Source: Deltaproteobacteria bacterium (GTDB taxonomy: Bacteria > Desulfobacterota_D > UBA1144 > Nemesobacterales > JAJCZQ01). From it: a stretch of 49,653 nt of DNA. How positions within the stretch are numbered: position 1 is the stretch's first letter; the number at the start of each line of letters is the position of its first letter. This document shows, one piece after another, positions 6,129 to 14,655 of the stretch. Location of the stretch: assembly GCA_029262335.1 (NCBI GenBank), contig JAJCZQ010000045.1, positions 1 to 49,653 on the forward strand, in the 5' to 3' direction. A model generated the notes under the pieces. That model saw nothing but the letters and a program-made list of their open reading frames with translations. It made no database searches and was not told where the DNA came from. The position numbers and the translations under genes are program-made.

Positions 6129-7226
6129 ATGATGGACAATCAAATTGACAATGTATTTAGTGAGAATGATATAAATTTTGCAATAGATATGGATTTGGAT
6201 GAAAATTCCGAAGATTTTGTAGTTCACAAGCCGGAAATTGAAATTGCTCAAAAAGTAAAGGACCAGTTTGATAACCAAAAAGATTTTTCAAAAGAAGATG
6301 AATCCAACAGGATACTTGCAGTATATTTTAATGACCTGGTAGACCAGCCACTGTTAAATGGCAGGACCGAAAAGAGAATAGCGGCACAGATTAATTATTG
6401 TCAGAAAAAAGCGATATTCCACAAGCAGTTAATTGAACAAAACAAAATAGAGCTGGAGCAGCTTCCTCATCATTTCAGGCTTCAGAATTTTTATGAAAAG
6501 AAATACGAAGAGCTCAAGAGTAAATTCATAACAGCAAATTTAAGACTGGTAATAAGTATTGCGAAAGAATTTACAGGGCAGAAACTCCAGATGCCTGATC
6601 TTGTTCAGGAAGGTAACCTCGGACTTATCAGGGCAGTAGAGAAATTTGACCATTTAAAGGGGTTTAAATTCTCGACCTATGCGGCCTGGTGGATAAGGCA
6701 GTTTATTGCCAGGGCAATTATGGTCAAAACAAGGACTGTTAAAATCCCCGTATATATTCTGGAAAGAAAGAATATGATCTTCAGGGCAATGTATGATTTG
6801 AAAGATGAACTGGGTAAAGACCCTTCAGTTGCCCAGGTAGCTGAAAGGATTGGACTTTCTGAATTTGTTGTAAAAAAAGTCTTAAACGGGACAGATAATG
6901 TTTATTCGCTTGATAGAACTGTAAAGACCGGGGAAAGCAAAACTTTTGCAGATTTCCTTGCCGACGAACAAGTAAAAACCCAGGATGAATTTATTGCACA
7001 CCATACAGTTGTAAAGTTGATTAATGATTCTCTCAAGAATTTAAATATAAAAGAGTCCGATATTATTAAAATGAGATACGGCCTTGATAGTTACAATACC
7101 CATACTCTTGATGAAATTGGACTGAAGTACGGTGTCAGCAGGGAAAGAATCCGCCAGATTGAAAAAGAAGCATTTGTAAAGATTGCGAATTCGGGCAAAG
7201 GTGAAGATTTAAAGAGCCTTCTGTAA
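6129..7226 (+). CDS. Group 2 sigma-70 family RNA polymerase sigma factor (RpoS/SigA-like)
   Basis: A 365-residue sigma70. Residues 1-55 are acidic and not conserved. Region 1.2 is seen in VYFNDLVDQPLLNGRTEKRI (residues 65-84). Region 2 covers about 130-200, including LVQEGNLGLIRAVEKF and FKFSTYAAWWIRQFIARAI, the core-binding and -10 elements. Region 3 lies near 215-265. Region 4 ends with TLDEIGLKYGVSRERIRQIEKEA (-35 recognition HTH). It lacks the long acidic N-terminus of the primary RpoD, so it is an alternative factor with near-housekeeping specificity. AGGAGG precedes ATG 6129 by 8 nt. Its position beside a light/B12-type regulator suggests stress- or light-conditioned use. Confidence 0.9.
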   Translation: MMDNQIDNVFSENDINFAIDMDLDENSEDFVVHKPEIEIAQKVKDQFDNQKDFSKEDESNRILAVYFNDLVDQPLLNGRTEKRIAAQINYCQKKAIFHKQLIEQNKIELEQLPHHFRLQNFYEKKYEELKSKFITANLRLVISIAKEFTGQKLQMPDLVQEGNLGLIRAVEKFDHLKGFKFSTYAAWWIRQFIARAIMVKTRTVKIPVYILERKNMIFRAMYDLKDELGKDPSVAQVAERIGLSEFVVKKVLNGTDNVYSLDRTVKTGESKTFADFLADEQVKTQDEFIAHHTVVKLINDSLKNLNIKESDIIKMRYGLDSYNTHTLDEIGLKYGVSRERIRQIEKEAFVKIANSGKGEDLKSLL

Positions 7227-7253
7227 AATCCAATTAAATATATTTATTTCTAC

Positions 7254-7282
7254 TTGCCTTAAAAATATAATTTAGGTATACC
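7254..7282 (+). promoter_or_regulatory. Putative promoter overlapping the DtxR box
   Basis: TTGCCT (7254-7259), 17-bp spacer, TATACC (7277-7282). The -10 lies in the centre of the 18-bp palindrome, the layout expected for repression by a metal-loaded DtxR-family protein. An alternative -10, TATAAT, is at 7266-7271. Confidence 0.5.
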
Positions 7283-7287
7283 TAAAT
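7270..7287. promoter_or_regulatory. DtxR/MntR-type operator, perfect 18-bp palindrome
   Basis: ATTTAGGTATACCTAAAT is fully self-complementary and matches the TTAGGT..ACCTAA type of site bound by DtxR, IdeR and TroR/MntR proteins. It is 30 bp before the barrel gene that starts the operon encoding a DtxR regulator and a TroA-type transporter. Confidence 0.85.
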
Positions 7288-7317
7288 ATAAATTATATAA
7301 ATAGGAAAAATATATTT

Positions 7318-8097
7318 ATGCAGATTAAAAATATCTTAGCATCCACATTTGTTTTATTACTACTTGTTGGTACACCGACCCAAAGTTTTGCAGTAGGTGG
7401 TATTTCCAATTCAAAAGTTATTGTACCGAGTACAGACACCGTACCTAAGAAAAGAATCGAAATAGAACCGTTTGCAAGCTTCCTGTTCGCAGATGATGAG
7501 AACAATACCAAAACATATGACCTTGGTTTAAGGCTCACATACGGACTTCTGGATACAGTCGAAGTCGGGGCATCATTCTTTTTTGTTACGTTTGAAGATG
7601 ACGACCTGATAAATACGGATTCAAGTTTCGGTAATATCGAACCCGGAATAAAATGGAGGTTCCTTGAACAGGAAGACTATTCGTTAACCTCTTTTTCACT
7701 CGCTTATGAAGGCGGCATTACATTACCCACAAGCGGAAGTGACGAACTATGGGCTTTTGAACCACTGGGACTTATTCTTACAAAAAATTTCAGCGACCAG
7801 CTTTCAATGGACCACGATGTTGTACTCAGGATTGTTGAAGATGAACTCTGGGGCATAATTTCCAATCACGGCATAGGTTATTACCTGACCAACTGGTTTC
7901 AGCCGGTTGCTGAGCTTGGATATATATATGAAAACATAGATAACAGCCGTAATGCCCATGTACTAAACGTTACGGGGGGATTCACTGCTAATGTTACTGA
8001 TTATGCAACTATAATAATTGGGGTAACCAAAGATATTGTTTCCGAGGACACAGAGGACACACTGGTTATTACCTCGGCATTAACTTTAATATTCTAA
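7318..8097 (+). CDS. Outer-membrane beta-barrel protein heading the metal-uptake operon
   Basis: A 259-residue exported protein with a signal peptide (cleavage near SFA, residues 22-24). The rest is alternating amphipathic strands, for example YDLGLRLTYGLLDTVEVGASFFF and HVLNVTGGFTANVTDYATIIIGVTK, and it ends in a hydrophobic strand with terminal Phe, the outer-membrane assembly signal. It resembles the MetA-pathway/phenol-degradation type barrel family (PF13557). It is the first gene after the DtxR operator and 15 bp before the regulator, so it is probably repressed by metal. An outer-membrane channel for Mn, Fe or Zn is an inference from context. Confidence 0.75.
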   Translation: MQIKNILASTFVLLLLVGTPTQSFAVGGISNSKVIVPSTDTVPKKRIEIEPFASFLFADDENNTKTYDLGLRLTYGLLDTVEVGASFFFVTFEDDDLINTDSSFGNIEPGIKWRFLEQEDYSLTSFSLAYEGGITLPTSGSDELWAFEPLGLILTKNFSDQLSMDHDVVLRIVEDELWGIISNHGIGYYLTNWFQPVAELGYIYENIDNSRNAHVLNVTGGFTANVTDYATIIIGVTKDIVSEDTEDTLVITSALTLIF

Positions 8098-8112
8098 AGA
8101 GAGGAGAATAAT

Positions 8113-8778
8113 ATGCTATCACAATCAATTGAAGACTATTTAAAAGTAATTTACGACATTCAGAGCACTGATGGAAAGGTTACTACAACCTCTCTCGCCG
8201 GTAAACTTGGCATTGCTCCGGCATCGGTGACCGGAATGCTCAAGAAACTGTCAGCAAAAAAGCTCGTTACCCATAAAAAGTACCAGGGGGTTCAGCTTAC
8301 GGAAAGTGGTACCAAGATAGCACTTGAGGTTATCCGTCACCACAGGCTTATAGAGCTTTACCTTAAAGAAGCCCTTGGAGTACCATGGGACAGGGTACAT
8401 GAAGAAGCTGAAAAATGGGAACATGTACTCTCAGAGGACATTGAAGACAGAATAGATAAATTCCTCGGACATCCGACTTCTGACCCACATGGTTCACCCA
8501 TACCAAGCAGGGACGGAAAAATAATAGAAAGAGACTGCTCCTGCCTTGCAGATATTGAACCGGGCCATAAAGCCGTAATTGCCGAAGTTAGTGACCATGA
8601 TGCCAGTATGCTCAGGTATCTCGGGGAACTTGGGTTTTATCCTGAAACAAATATTGTGATTGATTCTGTTGAGCCTTTTAACGGGCCTATGAAAATTAAT
8701 ATAAAAAATAAAATAAAAATACTTGGAAGGGAGGTCGCTAGGTATATAGCCGTTACAGATGTTAAGAAGGTTGCCTAA
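8113..8778 (+). CDS. DtxR-family metalloregulator (TroR/MntR/IdeR-like)
   Basis: A 221-residue three-domain regulator. The N-terminal winged helix starts LSQSIEDYLKVIYDIQ, with recognition helix APASVTGMLKKLSAKKLV (residues 36-53). The dimerisation/metal domain has RHHRLIELYL and HEEAEKWEHVLSEDIEDRI, followed by GHPTSDPHGSPIP. A C-terminal FeoA-like SH3 domain covers about 155-217. Metal-bound members repress uptake genes. It carries its own Shine-Dalgarno (GAGGAG) and lies second in the operon behind a matching operator, so autoregulation is expected. The cognate metal cannot be settled by eye. Confidence 0.92.
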   Translation: MLSQSIEDYLKVIYDIQSTDGKVTTTSLAGKLGIAPASVTGMLKKLSAKKLVTHKKYQGVQLTESGTKIALEVIRHHRLIELYLKEALGVPWDRVHEEAEKWEHVLSEDIEDRIDKFLGHPTSDPHGSPIPSRDGKIIERDCSCLADIEPGHKAVIAEVSDHDASMLRYLGELGFYPETNIVIDSVEPFNGPMKINIKNKIKILGREVARYIAVTDVKKVA

Positions 8779-8790
8779 TTAAATATAAAA

Positions 8791-9711
8791 ATGAAAAAAT
8801 TATTACTATTACTGCCAATTTTACTTTTCTTTGCCTGCACCCAGGACGTAAGCAAAGATCAGGACCCGGATACAATTACAATTGCAACAACCACGGGGAT
8901 GATAAACGATATTGTCCTCAATATTGGTAAAGATAAAGTCTCTACGCAGTCCCTGATGGGGCCGGGTGTTGACCCGCATCTCTATAAAGCAAGTGCAAGG
9001 GATGTTTCCACACTCTCAAATGCCGACATTATATTTTATAACGGTCTTAATCTTGAAGGAAAAATGACCGAGGTTTTTGAAAATATGTCCAAACGCGGTA
9101 TTAAAACGGTTGCCGTTGCAGAAGGTATAGATAAATCCAAACTTCTTCAGTCGCCGACATACAAGGGGTATTACGACCCGCATGTGTGGTTTGATGCCGG
9201 TTTATGGTCAATTGCTGTTGAAAGTGTTACGGCAACACTTGTTGCTTATGATCCCGAAAATAAAGATTTTTACCTTCAGAATTCAAAGGAGTATCTATCA
9301 CTGCTGAAAGGTCTTGGTACTTTCGTCCATAATAAGGTCAATACGCTGCCAGTGAATAAAAGGGTCCTGATAACTGCACATGACGCATTCGGTTACTTCG
9401 GAAAGGCGTATGACTTTGAAGTGATTGGACTGCAGGGAGTAAGCACAGATTCCGAGGCAAGTACAGCAGACCTTCAAAACCTCTCAAAAATAATAGTAGA
9501 AAGGCAAATACCTGCAATCTTTGTAGAATCTTCCGTTTCACCAAAATACATAGAAGCGGTGAAAGAGGCGGTCAATTCCAAAGGTTTTAATGTAGAAGTA
9601 GGAGGAGTGCTTTACTCTGATGCACTTGGAAACTACGGCACTCCTGAAGGCACATATCTTGGAATGTTTGAGTACAACGTAAATACAATTGTGAATTCAT
9701 TAAACAAATAA
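8791..9711 (+). CDS. troA: Metal ABC transporter substrate-binding lipoprotein (TroA-like)
   Basis: A 306-residue cluster A-I binding protein that delivers Zn, Mn or Fe to an ABC importer. The lipobox LLFFAC gives Cys16. The metal site is His63 (DPHLYKAS), His131 (DPHVWFD), His197 (TAHDAFGYF) and Asp277 (YSDALG), the His-His-His-Asp set of Treponema TroA rather than the His-His-Glu-Asp set of PsaA. The segment GLQGVSTDSEAS is also TroA-like. It is 12 bp after the DtxR gene and 6 bp before the ATPase gene. There is no His-rich loop as in ZnuA. Confidence 0.9.
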   Translation: MKKLLLLLPILLFFACTQDVSKDQDPDTITIATTTGMINDIVLNIGKDKVSTQSLMGPGVDPHLYKASARDVSTLSNADIIFYNGLNLEGKMTEVFENMSKRGIKTVAVAEGIDKSKLLQSPTYKGYYDPHVWFDAGLWSIAVESVTATLVAYDPENKDFYLQNSKEYLSLLKGLGTFVHNKVNTLPVNKRVLITAHDAFGYFGKAYDFEVIGLQGVSTDSEASTADLQNLSKIIVERQIPAIFVESSVSPKYIEAVKEAVNSKGFNVEVGGVLYSDALGNYGTPEGTYLGMFEYNVNTIVNSLNK

Positions 9712-9717
9712 AACGCT

Positions 9718-10473
9718 ATGGATGAAAAATATACATTAGAGATTACCGACCTTACGGTTGCTTATGATAATAAGCCCGTACTTTGGGATATTGACCTTAA
9801 TATTCCGGAAGGGGTGTTAATGGCCATTGTCGGGCCAAACGGTGCAGGGAAAACAACACTCATAAAAGCGATACAGGGCCTTGTGCCAACTGCTGCCGGA
9901 AGGGTATTAGTCTCGGGTAAAAAATATTCTGAAAACAGGGGGCTTGTTGGTTACGTACCCCAGAGGGGAAGTGTGGACTGGGATTTTCCGACAAGTGTTG
10001 TTGATGTGGTTAAAATGGGGACGTACGGAACACTCGGCTGGTTCAAACGGCCCGGGAAAAAAGAAGAAAATATGGCACTTGAAGCACTTGAGAAGGTTGG
10101 CATGCTTGATTTCAGGGACCGCCAGATCAGCAAACTTTCCGGGGGCCAGCAGCAAAGAGTTTTTCTTGCAAGAGCGCTTGTACAAAACGCTGAAATCTAT
10201 CTCATGGATGAGCCTTTCCAGGGCGTTGATGCAACAACTGAAAAAGCAATAATTACAATCCTCAAAGATTTAAGGTCCCAGGGTAAAACACTTGTTGTAG
10301 TCCACCATGACCTTCAGACTGTAAGGGAGTATTTTGACAGCGTTGCTTTATTAAACGTGAGAATAGTTGCCAGCGGTAAAGTTGAAAATGTATTTACAAC
10401 CGAAAATCTACAGGCCACATATGGCGGCAGGGTCAAATTCCTTGACCAGGACTTAAGCCAAAATGCAGTATAA
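9718..10473 (+). CDS. troB: Metal ABC transporter ATPase (TroB/MntB-like)
   Basis: A 251-residue ABC ATPase. Walker A is GPNGAGKTT (residues 39-47), the Q-loop is YVPQRGSVDWDFP, the signature is LSGGQQQR near residue 140, Walker B is IYLMDEPFQGVD, and the H-loop is VVHHDL. The PQR...DWDFP segment is characteristic of the Zn/Mn branch. It powers import through the two permeases encoded directly downstream (3-bp gap). Confidence 0.93.
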   Translation: MDEKYTLEITDLTVAYDNKPVLWDIDLNIPEGVLMAIVGPNGAGKTTLIKAIQGLVPTAAGRVLVSGKKYSENRGLVGYVPQRGSVDWDFPTSVVDVVKMGTYGTLGWFKRPGKKEENMALEALEKVGMLDFRDRQISKLSGGQQQRVFLARALVQNAEIYLMDEPFQGVDATTEKAIITILKDLRSQGKTLVVVHHDLQTVREYFDSVALLNVRIVASGKVENVFTTENLQATYGGRVKFLDQDLSQNAV

Positions 10474-10476
10474 AAA

Positions 10477-11595
10477 ATGATCTTACATGAACTTATATTT
10501 GACTACACTTTAAGAAACGTTGCACTCGGATCCGCTATGCTCGGTATAGTAAGCGGATTTTTGGGGACTATAGTTGTACTAAAAAAGCAAAGTCTCCTGG
10601 GCGATGCAATGTCTCATGCGGCCCTTCCGGGTATAGCACTTGCCTTTATTGTCTTTGGTACAAAAAATATTTCAGTTCTTCTGCTGGGAGCCGGTATTAC
10701 AGCGTTTATTGCAACCGGACTGATCTACCTGACTACAAAAAACTCGAAGATAAAGTTTGATTCGTCACTTGCTATATGGCTGTCTACCTTTTTTGGCCTG
10801 GGACTTGTACTGCTTACAATAATACAAAGGTATCCAAACGCCCAGCAGGCAGGGCTTGATAAGTTTCTTTTTGGCCAGGCTGCCGCCCTGACACAAAGTG
10901 ATGTGACCACTATGTTTATTCTCGGTGCAGTTTCTATTTCAGTTGTGATTCTTTTTTGGAAAGAGATTAAAATTCTGATCTTTGACCCCGGATTTGGGAC
11001 CAGCCTTGGCTTAAAGCTCAGGTTTATGGAAACAGTTGTTATAGCACTGATTATTGTTGCAATCCTGATCGGGCTTCAGACGGTCGGTGTAGTGCTTATG
11101 AGTTCGATGTTAATAGCACCGGCAGTTGCTGCAAGGCAGTGGACAGACAGGCTCAGCACAATGGTTATGCTTTCGGCCTTTTTTGGGATTATTGCCGGTA
11201 TATGTGGTTCCGTGTTTAGCAGTAAAATTGCCAAAATGCCCACAGGCCCTGCCATAATTGTATCAATTTCATTTATTGTATTAATCTCCGTACTTTTTTC
11301 TCATAAGTACGGATTAATAACCCAGTATTTTATTGAAAGACGAAGTAACCGAAATATTAAATTAAACAGAATCCTTGAAGGCCTGCTGAATTTGTCTGTA
11401 AATCATAAAAACCCCTACCACCCTCATTCCATCAATGTACTTAGATTTATGGGATACAGCCCTGCGGCAATCAGGTCGGGTCTTGAGAATTTAAGCCAAA
11501 AAGGGCTTGTTTTGCATCACGGTGAAGAGGAATGGGCACTTACAGAAGCTGGATATAAAGAAGTAGAAAATAATATAAAGAACCTGGTCCAATGA
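10477..11595 (+). CDS. troC: Metal ABC transporter permease with C-terminal winged-helix extension (TroC-like)
   Basis: A 372-residue ABC-3 permease. Residues 1-280 form the membrane domain with family motifs such as LLGDAMSHAALPGIALAF and SSMLIAPAVAARQWTDRL. Residues 287-372 are an extra cytoplasmic segment that reads as a winged helix: NRILEGLLNLS, then SPAAIRSGLENLSQKGLV and WALTEAGYKEVENN. This fused domain resembles that of TroC and of DtxR-type HTH domains. The ATG of the next permease overlaps the stop (ATGA). Confidence 0.9.
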   Translation: MILHELIFDYTLRNVALGSAMLGIVSGFLGTIVVLKKQSLLGDAMSHAALPGIALAFIVFGTKNISVLLLGAGITAFIATGLIYLTTKNSKIKFDSSLAIWLSTFFGLGLVLLTIIQRYPNAQQAGLDKFLFGQAAALTQSDVTTMFILGAVSISVVILFWKEIKILIFDPGFGTSLGLKLRFMETVVIALIIVAILIGLQTVGVVLMSSMLIAPAVAARQWTDRLSTMVMLSAFFGIIAGICGSVFSSKIAKMPTGPAIIVSISFIVLISVLFSHKYGLITQYFIERRSNRNIKLNRILEGLLNLSVNHKNPYHPHSINVLRFMGYSPAAIRSGLENLSQKGLVLHHGEEEWALTEAGYKEVENNIKNLVQ

Positions 11596-12704
11596 CATTA
11601 CAATTTGAAATTCTGATTATAGCTATGTTTGTTTCTGCTTCCTGCGCGGTACTCGGAAGTTTCCTGATACTGCGTACAATGGCCATGATGTCTGACGCAA
11701 TAAGCCACTCGGTGCTGCTGGGCATTGTCCTGGCATTCTTTATTGTGAGCAGTCTAAGTTCTCCTCTTTTAATAGTAGGGGCCGGACTGAGCGGCCTGCT
11801 TACCGTAGTCTTGGTTGATGTTGTAAACAAAAAAAAGTTTATAAAAAAAGATGCCTCAATCGGCCTCGTGTTCCCCCTTTTGTTTAGTATTGCAATAATT
11901 ATTATTTCAAAATATGCGGGTAATGTTCATTTAGATATTGATTCTGTCTTACTTGGTGAGCTGGCATTTGCCCCTTTTAACAGGTTTGTCCTGGACGGGA
12001 CGGATATCGGCCCTAAATCACTCTATGTCATGATCACACTATTTATCCTCAACTCTTTTTTTATTGCATTTTTTTACAAGGAACTAAAAATCACTACTTT
12101 TGATAAATCACTTTCTTCAACCCTTGGTTTCCGGCCAAATTTCTTAAACCTTTTTCTTATGGGTATGGTCTCTATTACCTGCGTTGCGGCATTTGATGTC
12201 GTAGGGTCAATACTTGTAATTGCATATATGATTATTCCTCCTGCCACGGCTTATTTACTAACAGAGAAGTTGTCATACATGATAGTTCTAAGTGTTGTAG
12301 TAGGGATACTGAGTTCAATAGCAGGTTTTGTTTTAGCCAACATTATTAATGCAAATATTGCAGGTTCCATATCCGTTGTATGCGGACTGTTCTTTTTAAT
12401 TGCTCTTTTCCTTGCCCCTGAAAACGGAATAATTTCAAACTTTAGGGACAGGGTAAGAAAGAAATGGCAGTTCTCGGAAAGCCTGCTGCTTGTACACCTT
12501 TCTAATCATGAAGGCCAGCCGGACTATGATGATGAGTCAAGGATAGACCATCTGAATCAGCACATGCTCTGGGACATGAGGTTTGGTGAAAAAGTGGTTA
12601 ACCTCGCATTAAAGAACGGTAACCTCCTGGTTTCAGGGCAAAATCTTGTATTGACGGAAAAGGGAAGGGAGTATGCGAATGAAATCAAAAAAGATACTGT
12701 CTAG
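11592..12704 (+). CDS. troD: Second metal ABC transporter permease with C-terminal winged-helix extension (TroD-like)
   Basis: A 370-residue ABC-3 permease, paralogous to the preceding gene, that presumably forms a heterodimer with it. The membrane domain has RTMAMMSDAISHSVLLGIV and SILVIAYMIIPPATAYLL. Residues 290-370 form a soluble tail with a helix-turn-helix-like pattern (FGEKVVNLALKNGNLLVSG, LTEKGREYANEI). It starts by a 4-bp overlap with troC. Its stop overlaps the stop of the convergent TPR gene (CTAG, 12701-12704), leaving no room for a terminator. Confidence 0.9.
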   Translation: MTLQFEILIIAMFVSASCAVLGSFLILRTMAMMSDAISHSVLLGIVLAFFIVSSLSSPLLIVGAGLSGLLTVVLVDVVNKKKFIKKDASIGLVFPLLFSIAIIIISKYAGNVHLDIDSVLLGELAFAPFNRFVLDGTDIGPKSLYVMITLFILNSFFIAFFYKELKITTFDKSLSSTLGFRPNFLNLFLMGMVSITCVAAFDVVGSILVIAYMIIPPATAYLLTEKLSYMIVLSVVVGILSSIAGFVLANIINANIAGSISVVCGLFFLIALFLAPENGIISNFRDRVRKKWQFSESLLLVHLSNHEGQPDYDDESRIDHLNQHMLWDMRFGEKVVNLALKNGNLLVSGQNLVLTEKGREYANEIKKDTV

Positions 12705-13561
12705 TCGATACCGCTGTTTTTACCTGAGTTGTTCATCTTAACTTTTAATAGCATAAAGAAAAGGACAAGTAATTTGTTTTTGTCATTATCAATCATGGAT
12801 TCTATGTAATCCATGTTGTCCTTTACAGACTGGTCTTCAGGTGCTATTTTCTGCGCCTCTCTAAGGACATCAAGTGCTTCTGAATACCATCCCTTTTCAG
12901 CATATGAAAATGCAAGTGAATTATATGATGGTATGAATTCAGGATCAAATCCAATAACGTCCTTATACTTTTCAATAGCCTCATCCAGCCATCCAAGGTC
13001 AAAATAACAGTTTCCAAGTGAAAGGTAAGCCCATGAATCATCGGGCACTATTTCGATATGCTTATTAAACTGTTTTATGGCATCAACGTTCCATCCCATA
13101 TCAAAATAACAAAGGCCCAGCTGGTAATGGATTTCATCATAATACTGGTCGTATTCAAAATCCATACACTGTTCAAAGAGTTTAACGGCTTCTTCGTATA
13201 AGCCTGTTGCTTTATAGGCAATTGCAAGATGCCATACTGCAAGTGAGTAATCCGGATTAATTTCGATAGACCTGATAAAAATATTGATAGCTTCATCAAC
13301 CCTGTTTATTCTGCACAGTGTAATACCGTACTGTGTCAGAATTTTAGGGTCATTTCCCTTTATATTCAATGCCATAGAGTAATATTTTATTGAATATTCA
13401 AACTGTTCCATCATATCAAAGGTAACAGCATACGATAGGTAAACGTAGGGGTCGTTTGGCGAAAGTTTATTGGCTTTGCTAAGTGCAGATAGTGCTTCTT
13501 TGAATTTACCGCTTTCTTTAAACTGATCAGCTTTATTTAAGAGCCGGTCAAGTTTATTCAT
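12701..13561 (-). CDS. Tetratricopeptide repeat protein
   Basis: A 286-residue cytoplasmic protein of about seven TPR units, for example GKFKEALSALSKANKLSPND, NRVDEAINIFIRSIEINPDY and GWLDEAIEKYKDVIGFDPEF. TPRs are protein-protein scaffolds. ATG 13561 is chosen over GTG 13573 because GGAG (13571-13568) is spaced 6 nt before it. There is no signal peptide; the C-terminal LLVLFFMLLKVKM is hydrophobic and short. The binding partner is unknown. It overlaps the convergent permease gene by 4 bp at the stop codons. Confidence 0.85.
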   Translation of the reverse strand: MNKLDRLLNKADQFKESGKFKEALSALSKANKLSPNDPYVYLSYAVTFDMMEQFEYSIKYYSMALNIKGNDPKILTQYGITLCRINRVDEAINIFIRSIEINPDYSLAVWHLAIAYKATGLYEEAVKLFEQCMDFEYDQYYDEIHYQLGLCYFDMGWNVDAIKQFNKHIEIVPDDSWAYLSLGNCYFDLGWLDEAIEKYKDVIGFDPEFIPSYNSLAFSYAEKGWYSEALDVLREAQKIAPEDQSVKDNMDYIESMIDNDKNKLLVLFFMLLKVKMNNSGKNSGID

Positions 13562-13707
13562 ACAGTTCTCCACTGTCGGTTGAATTTGAGTAAATCATAT
13601 TTGTATAAAAGTTTGTTGTCAATAATTAATGTTGATTATATCATTCTAGAGGAATAAAAAACAGGGTGAAGAATAAGAAATATATAATGTTTTCTGAAAC
13701 TTATATC

Positions 13708-13736
13708 TTGACAAATATTGTTAAAACAACTAAATT
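13708..13736 (+). promoter_or_regulatory. Sigma70 promoter of the HU/IHF gene
   Basis: TTGACA (13708-13713), 17-bp spacer, TAAATT (13731-13736), about 40 bp before the start codon. Confidence 0.7.
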
Positions 13737-13776
13737 GGAATCATCTGTAGTATGGGTGCTAAAGTGAGGAAAAAAC

Positions 13777-14067
13777 ATGAGAAGATCTGATATTGAGAGA
13801 GAGTTATCTGAAAAATTCAATTTGCAGTCGAACCAGTCAATACAAATCCTGGACACAATTATAGAAAGCATGACCGGAGTTTTACAAGAAGACGGAAGGA
13901 TTGAAATTAGAGGATTCGGAAGTTTTTTTACAAAGAGTTATGGTTCCTACGGTGGCAGAAATCCAAGAACAGGTGAGTATGTAGAGGTCTCAGAAAAGAA
14001 ATTACCTCATTTCAGGCCAAGTAAGGAGTTATTAAAGAAGTTAAACGACAATGCGTCTAATGAATAA
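13777..14067 (+). CDS. HU/IHF-family nucleoid DNA-binding protein
   Basis: A 96-residue DNABII protein that bends DNA as a dimer. The N-terminal helices (MRRSDIERELSEKF) are followed by the signature GRIEIRGFGSFFTKSYG (residues 40-56) and the beta-arm tip GGRNPRTGEYVEV with its intercalating proline. IEIRGFGSF and RNPRTGE are closer to IHF-beta than to HU, but the two cannot be separated safely. It has a good promoter and GAGGA before the ATG. Confidence 0.93.
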   Translation: MRRSDIERELSEKFNLQSNQSIQILDTIIESMTGVLQEDGRIEIRGFGSFFTKSYGSYGGRNPRTGEYVEVSEKKLPHFRPSKELLKKLNDNASNE

Positions 14068-14150
14068 TAGTTATTAGTGCCATCCGGTCCCATCGATTTT
14101 CCAATATTTTTTAGTACAAACATCCAGTACTATATTTTTATAATAATATT

Positions 14151-14651
14151 ATGTCCCTAAGAGAGATATTAAAATATCCCGATAAAAGGCTTAGAAAAAA
14201 GTGTGAGCCTGTTGGAAAAATTGACAATAAAATCCTGAAACTGCTGGATGATCTTGCTGATACAATGTATAAAGCACCAGGTGTCGGTCTTGCAGCCCCC
14301 CAGGTAGGGGAAAATCTAAGGATTATTGTTGTCGATGTTTCAACTAAAGAAGAAGATAACAACCTCCTGGAACTCATAAATCCGGTAATATCTAAATCCG
14401 GCGGCAAGCAGGACAGTGAAGAAGGTTGTCTAAGTATTCCGGGATTTTACAGCAACATAACAAGAAAAAACAGTATTGTTGTTGAAGCACTTGACCGTAA
14501 AGGTAACGAAATTAATATTGAAGCCGATGACCTTCTTTCCCGTGTACTTCAGCATGAAATAGATCATCTTGACGGGATACTCTTTTTCGACAAAATGGCA
14601 AAACTAAAAAAAGAACTGTTTATTAAAAAAATTGATAAAGCCTTCAGGTAA
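14151..14651 (+). CDS. def: Peptide deformylase
   Basis: A 166-residue enzyme that removes the formyl group from new protein N-termini. All three motifs are present: GVGLAAPQVG (44-53), EGCLSIPG with Cys93, and QHEIDHLDG with His135, Glu136 and His139 (metal ligands and catalytic Glu). It does not sit next to fmt here. The next gene (an aminotransferase) begins 4 nt after its stop. Confidence 0.96.
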   Translation: MSLREILKYPDKRLRKKCEPVGKIDNKILKLLDDLADTMYKAPGVGLAAPQVGENLRIIVVDVSTKEEDNNLLELINPVISKSGGKQDSEEGCLSIPGFYSNITRKNSIVVEALDRKGNEINIEADDLLSRVLQHEIDHLDGILFFDKMAKLKKELFIKKIDKAFR

Positions 14652-14655
14652 TAAT

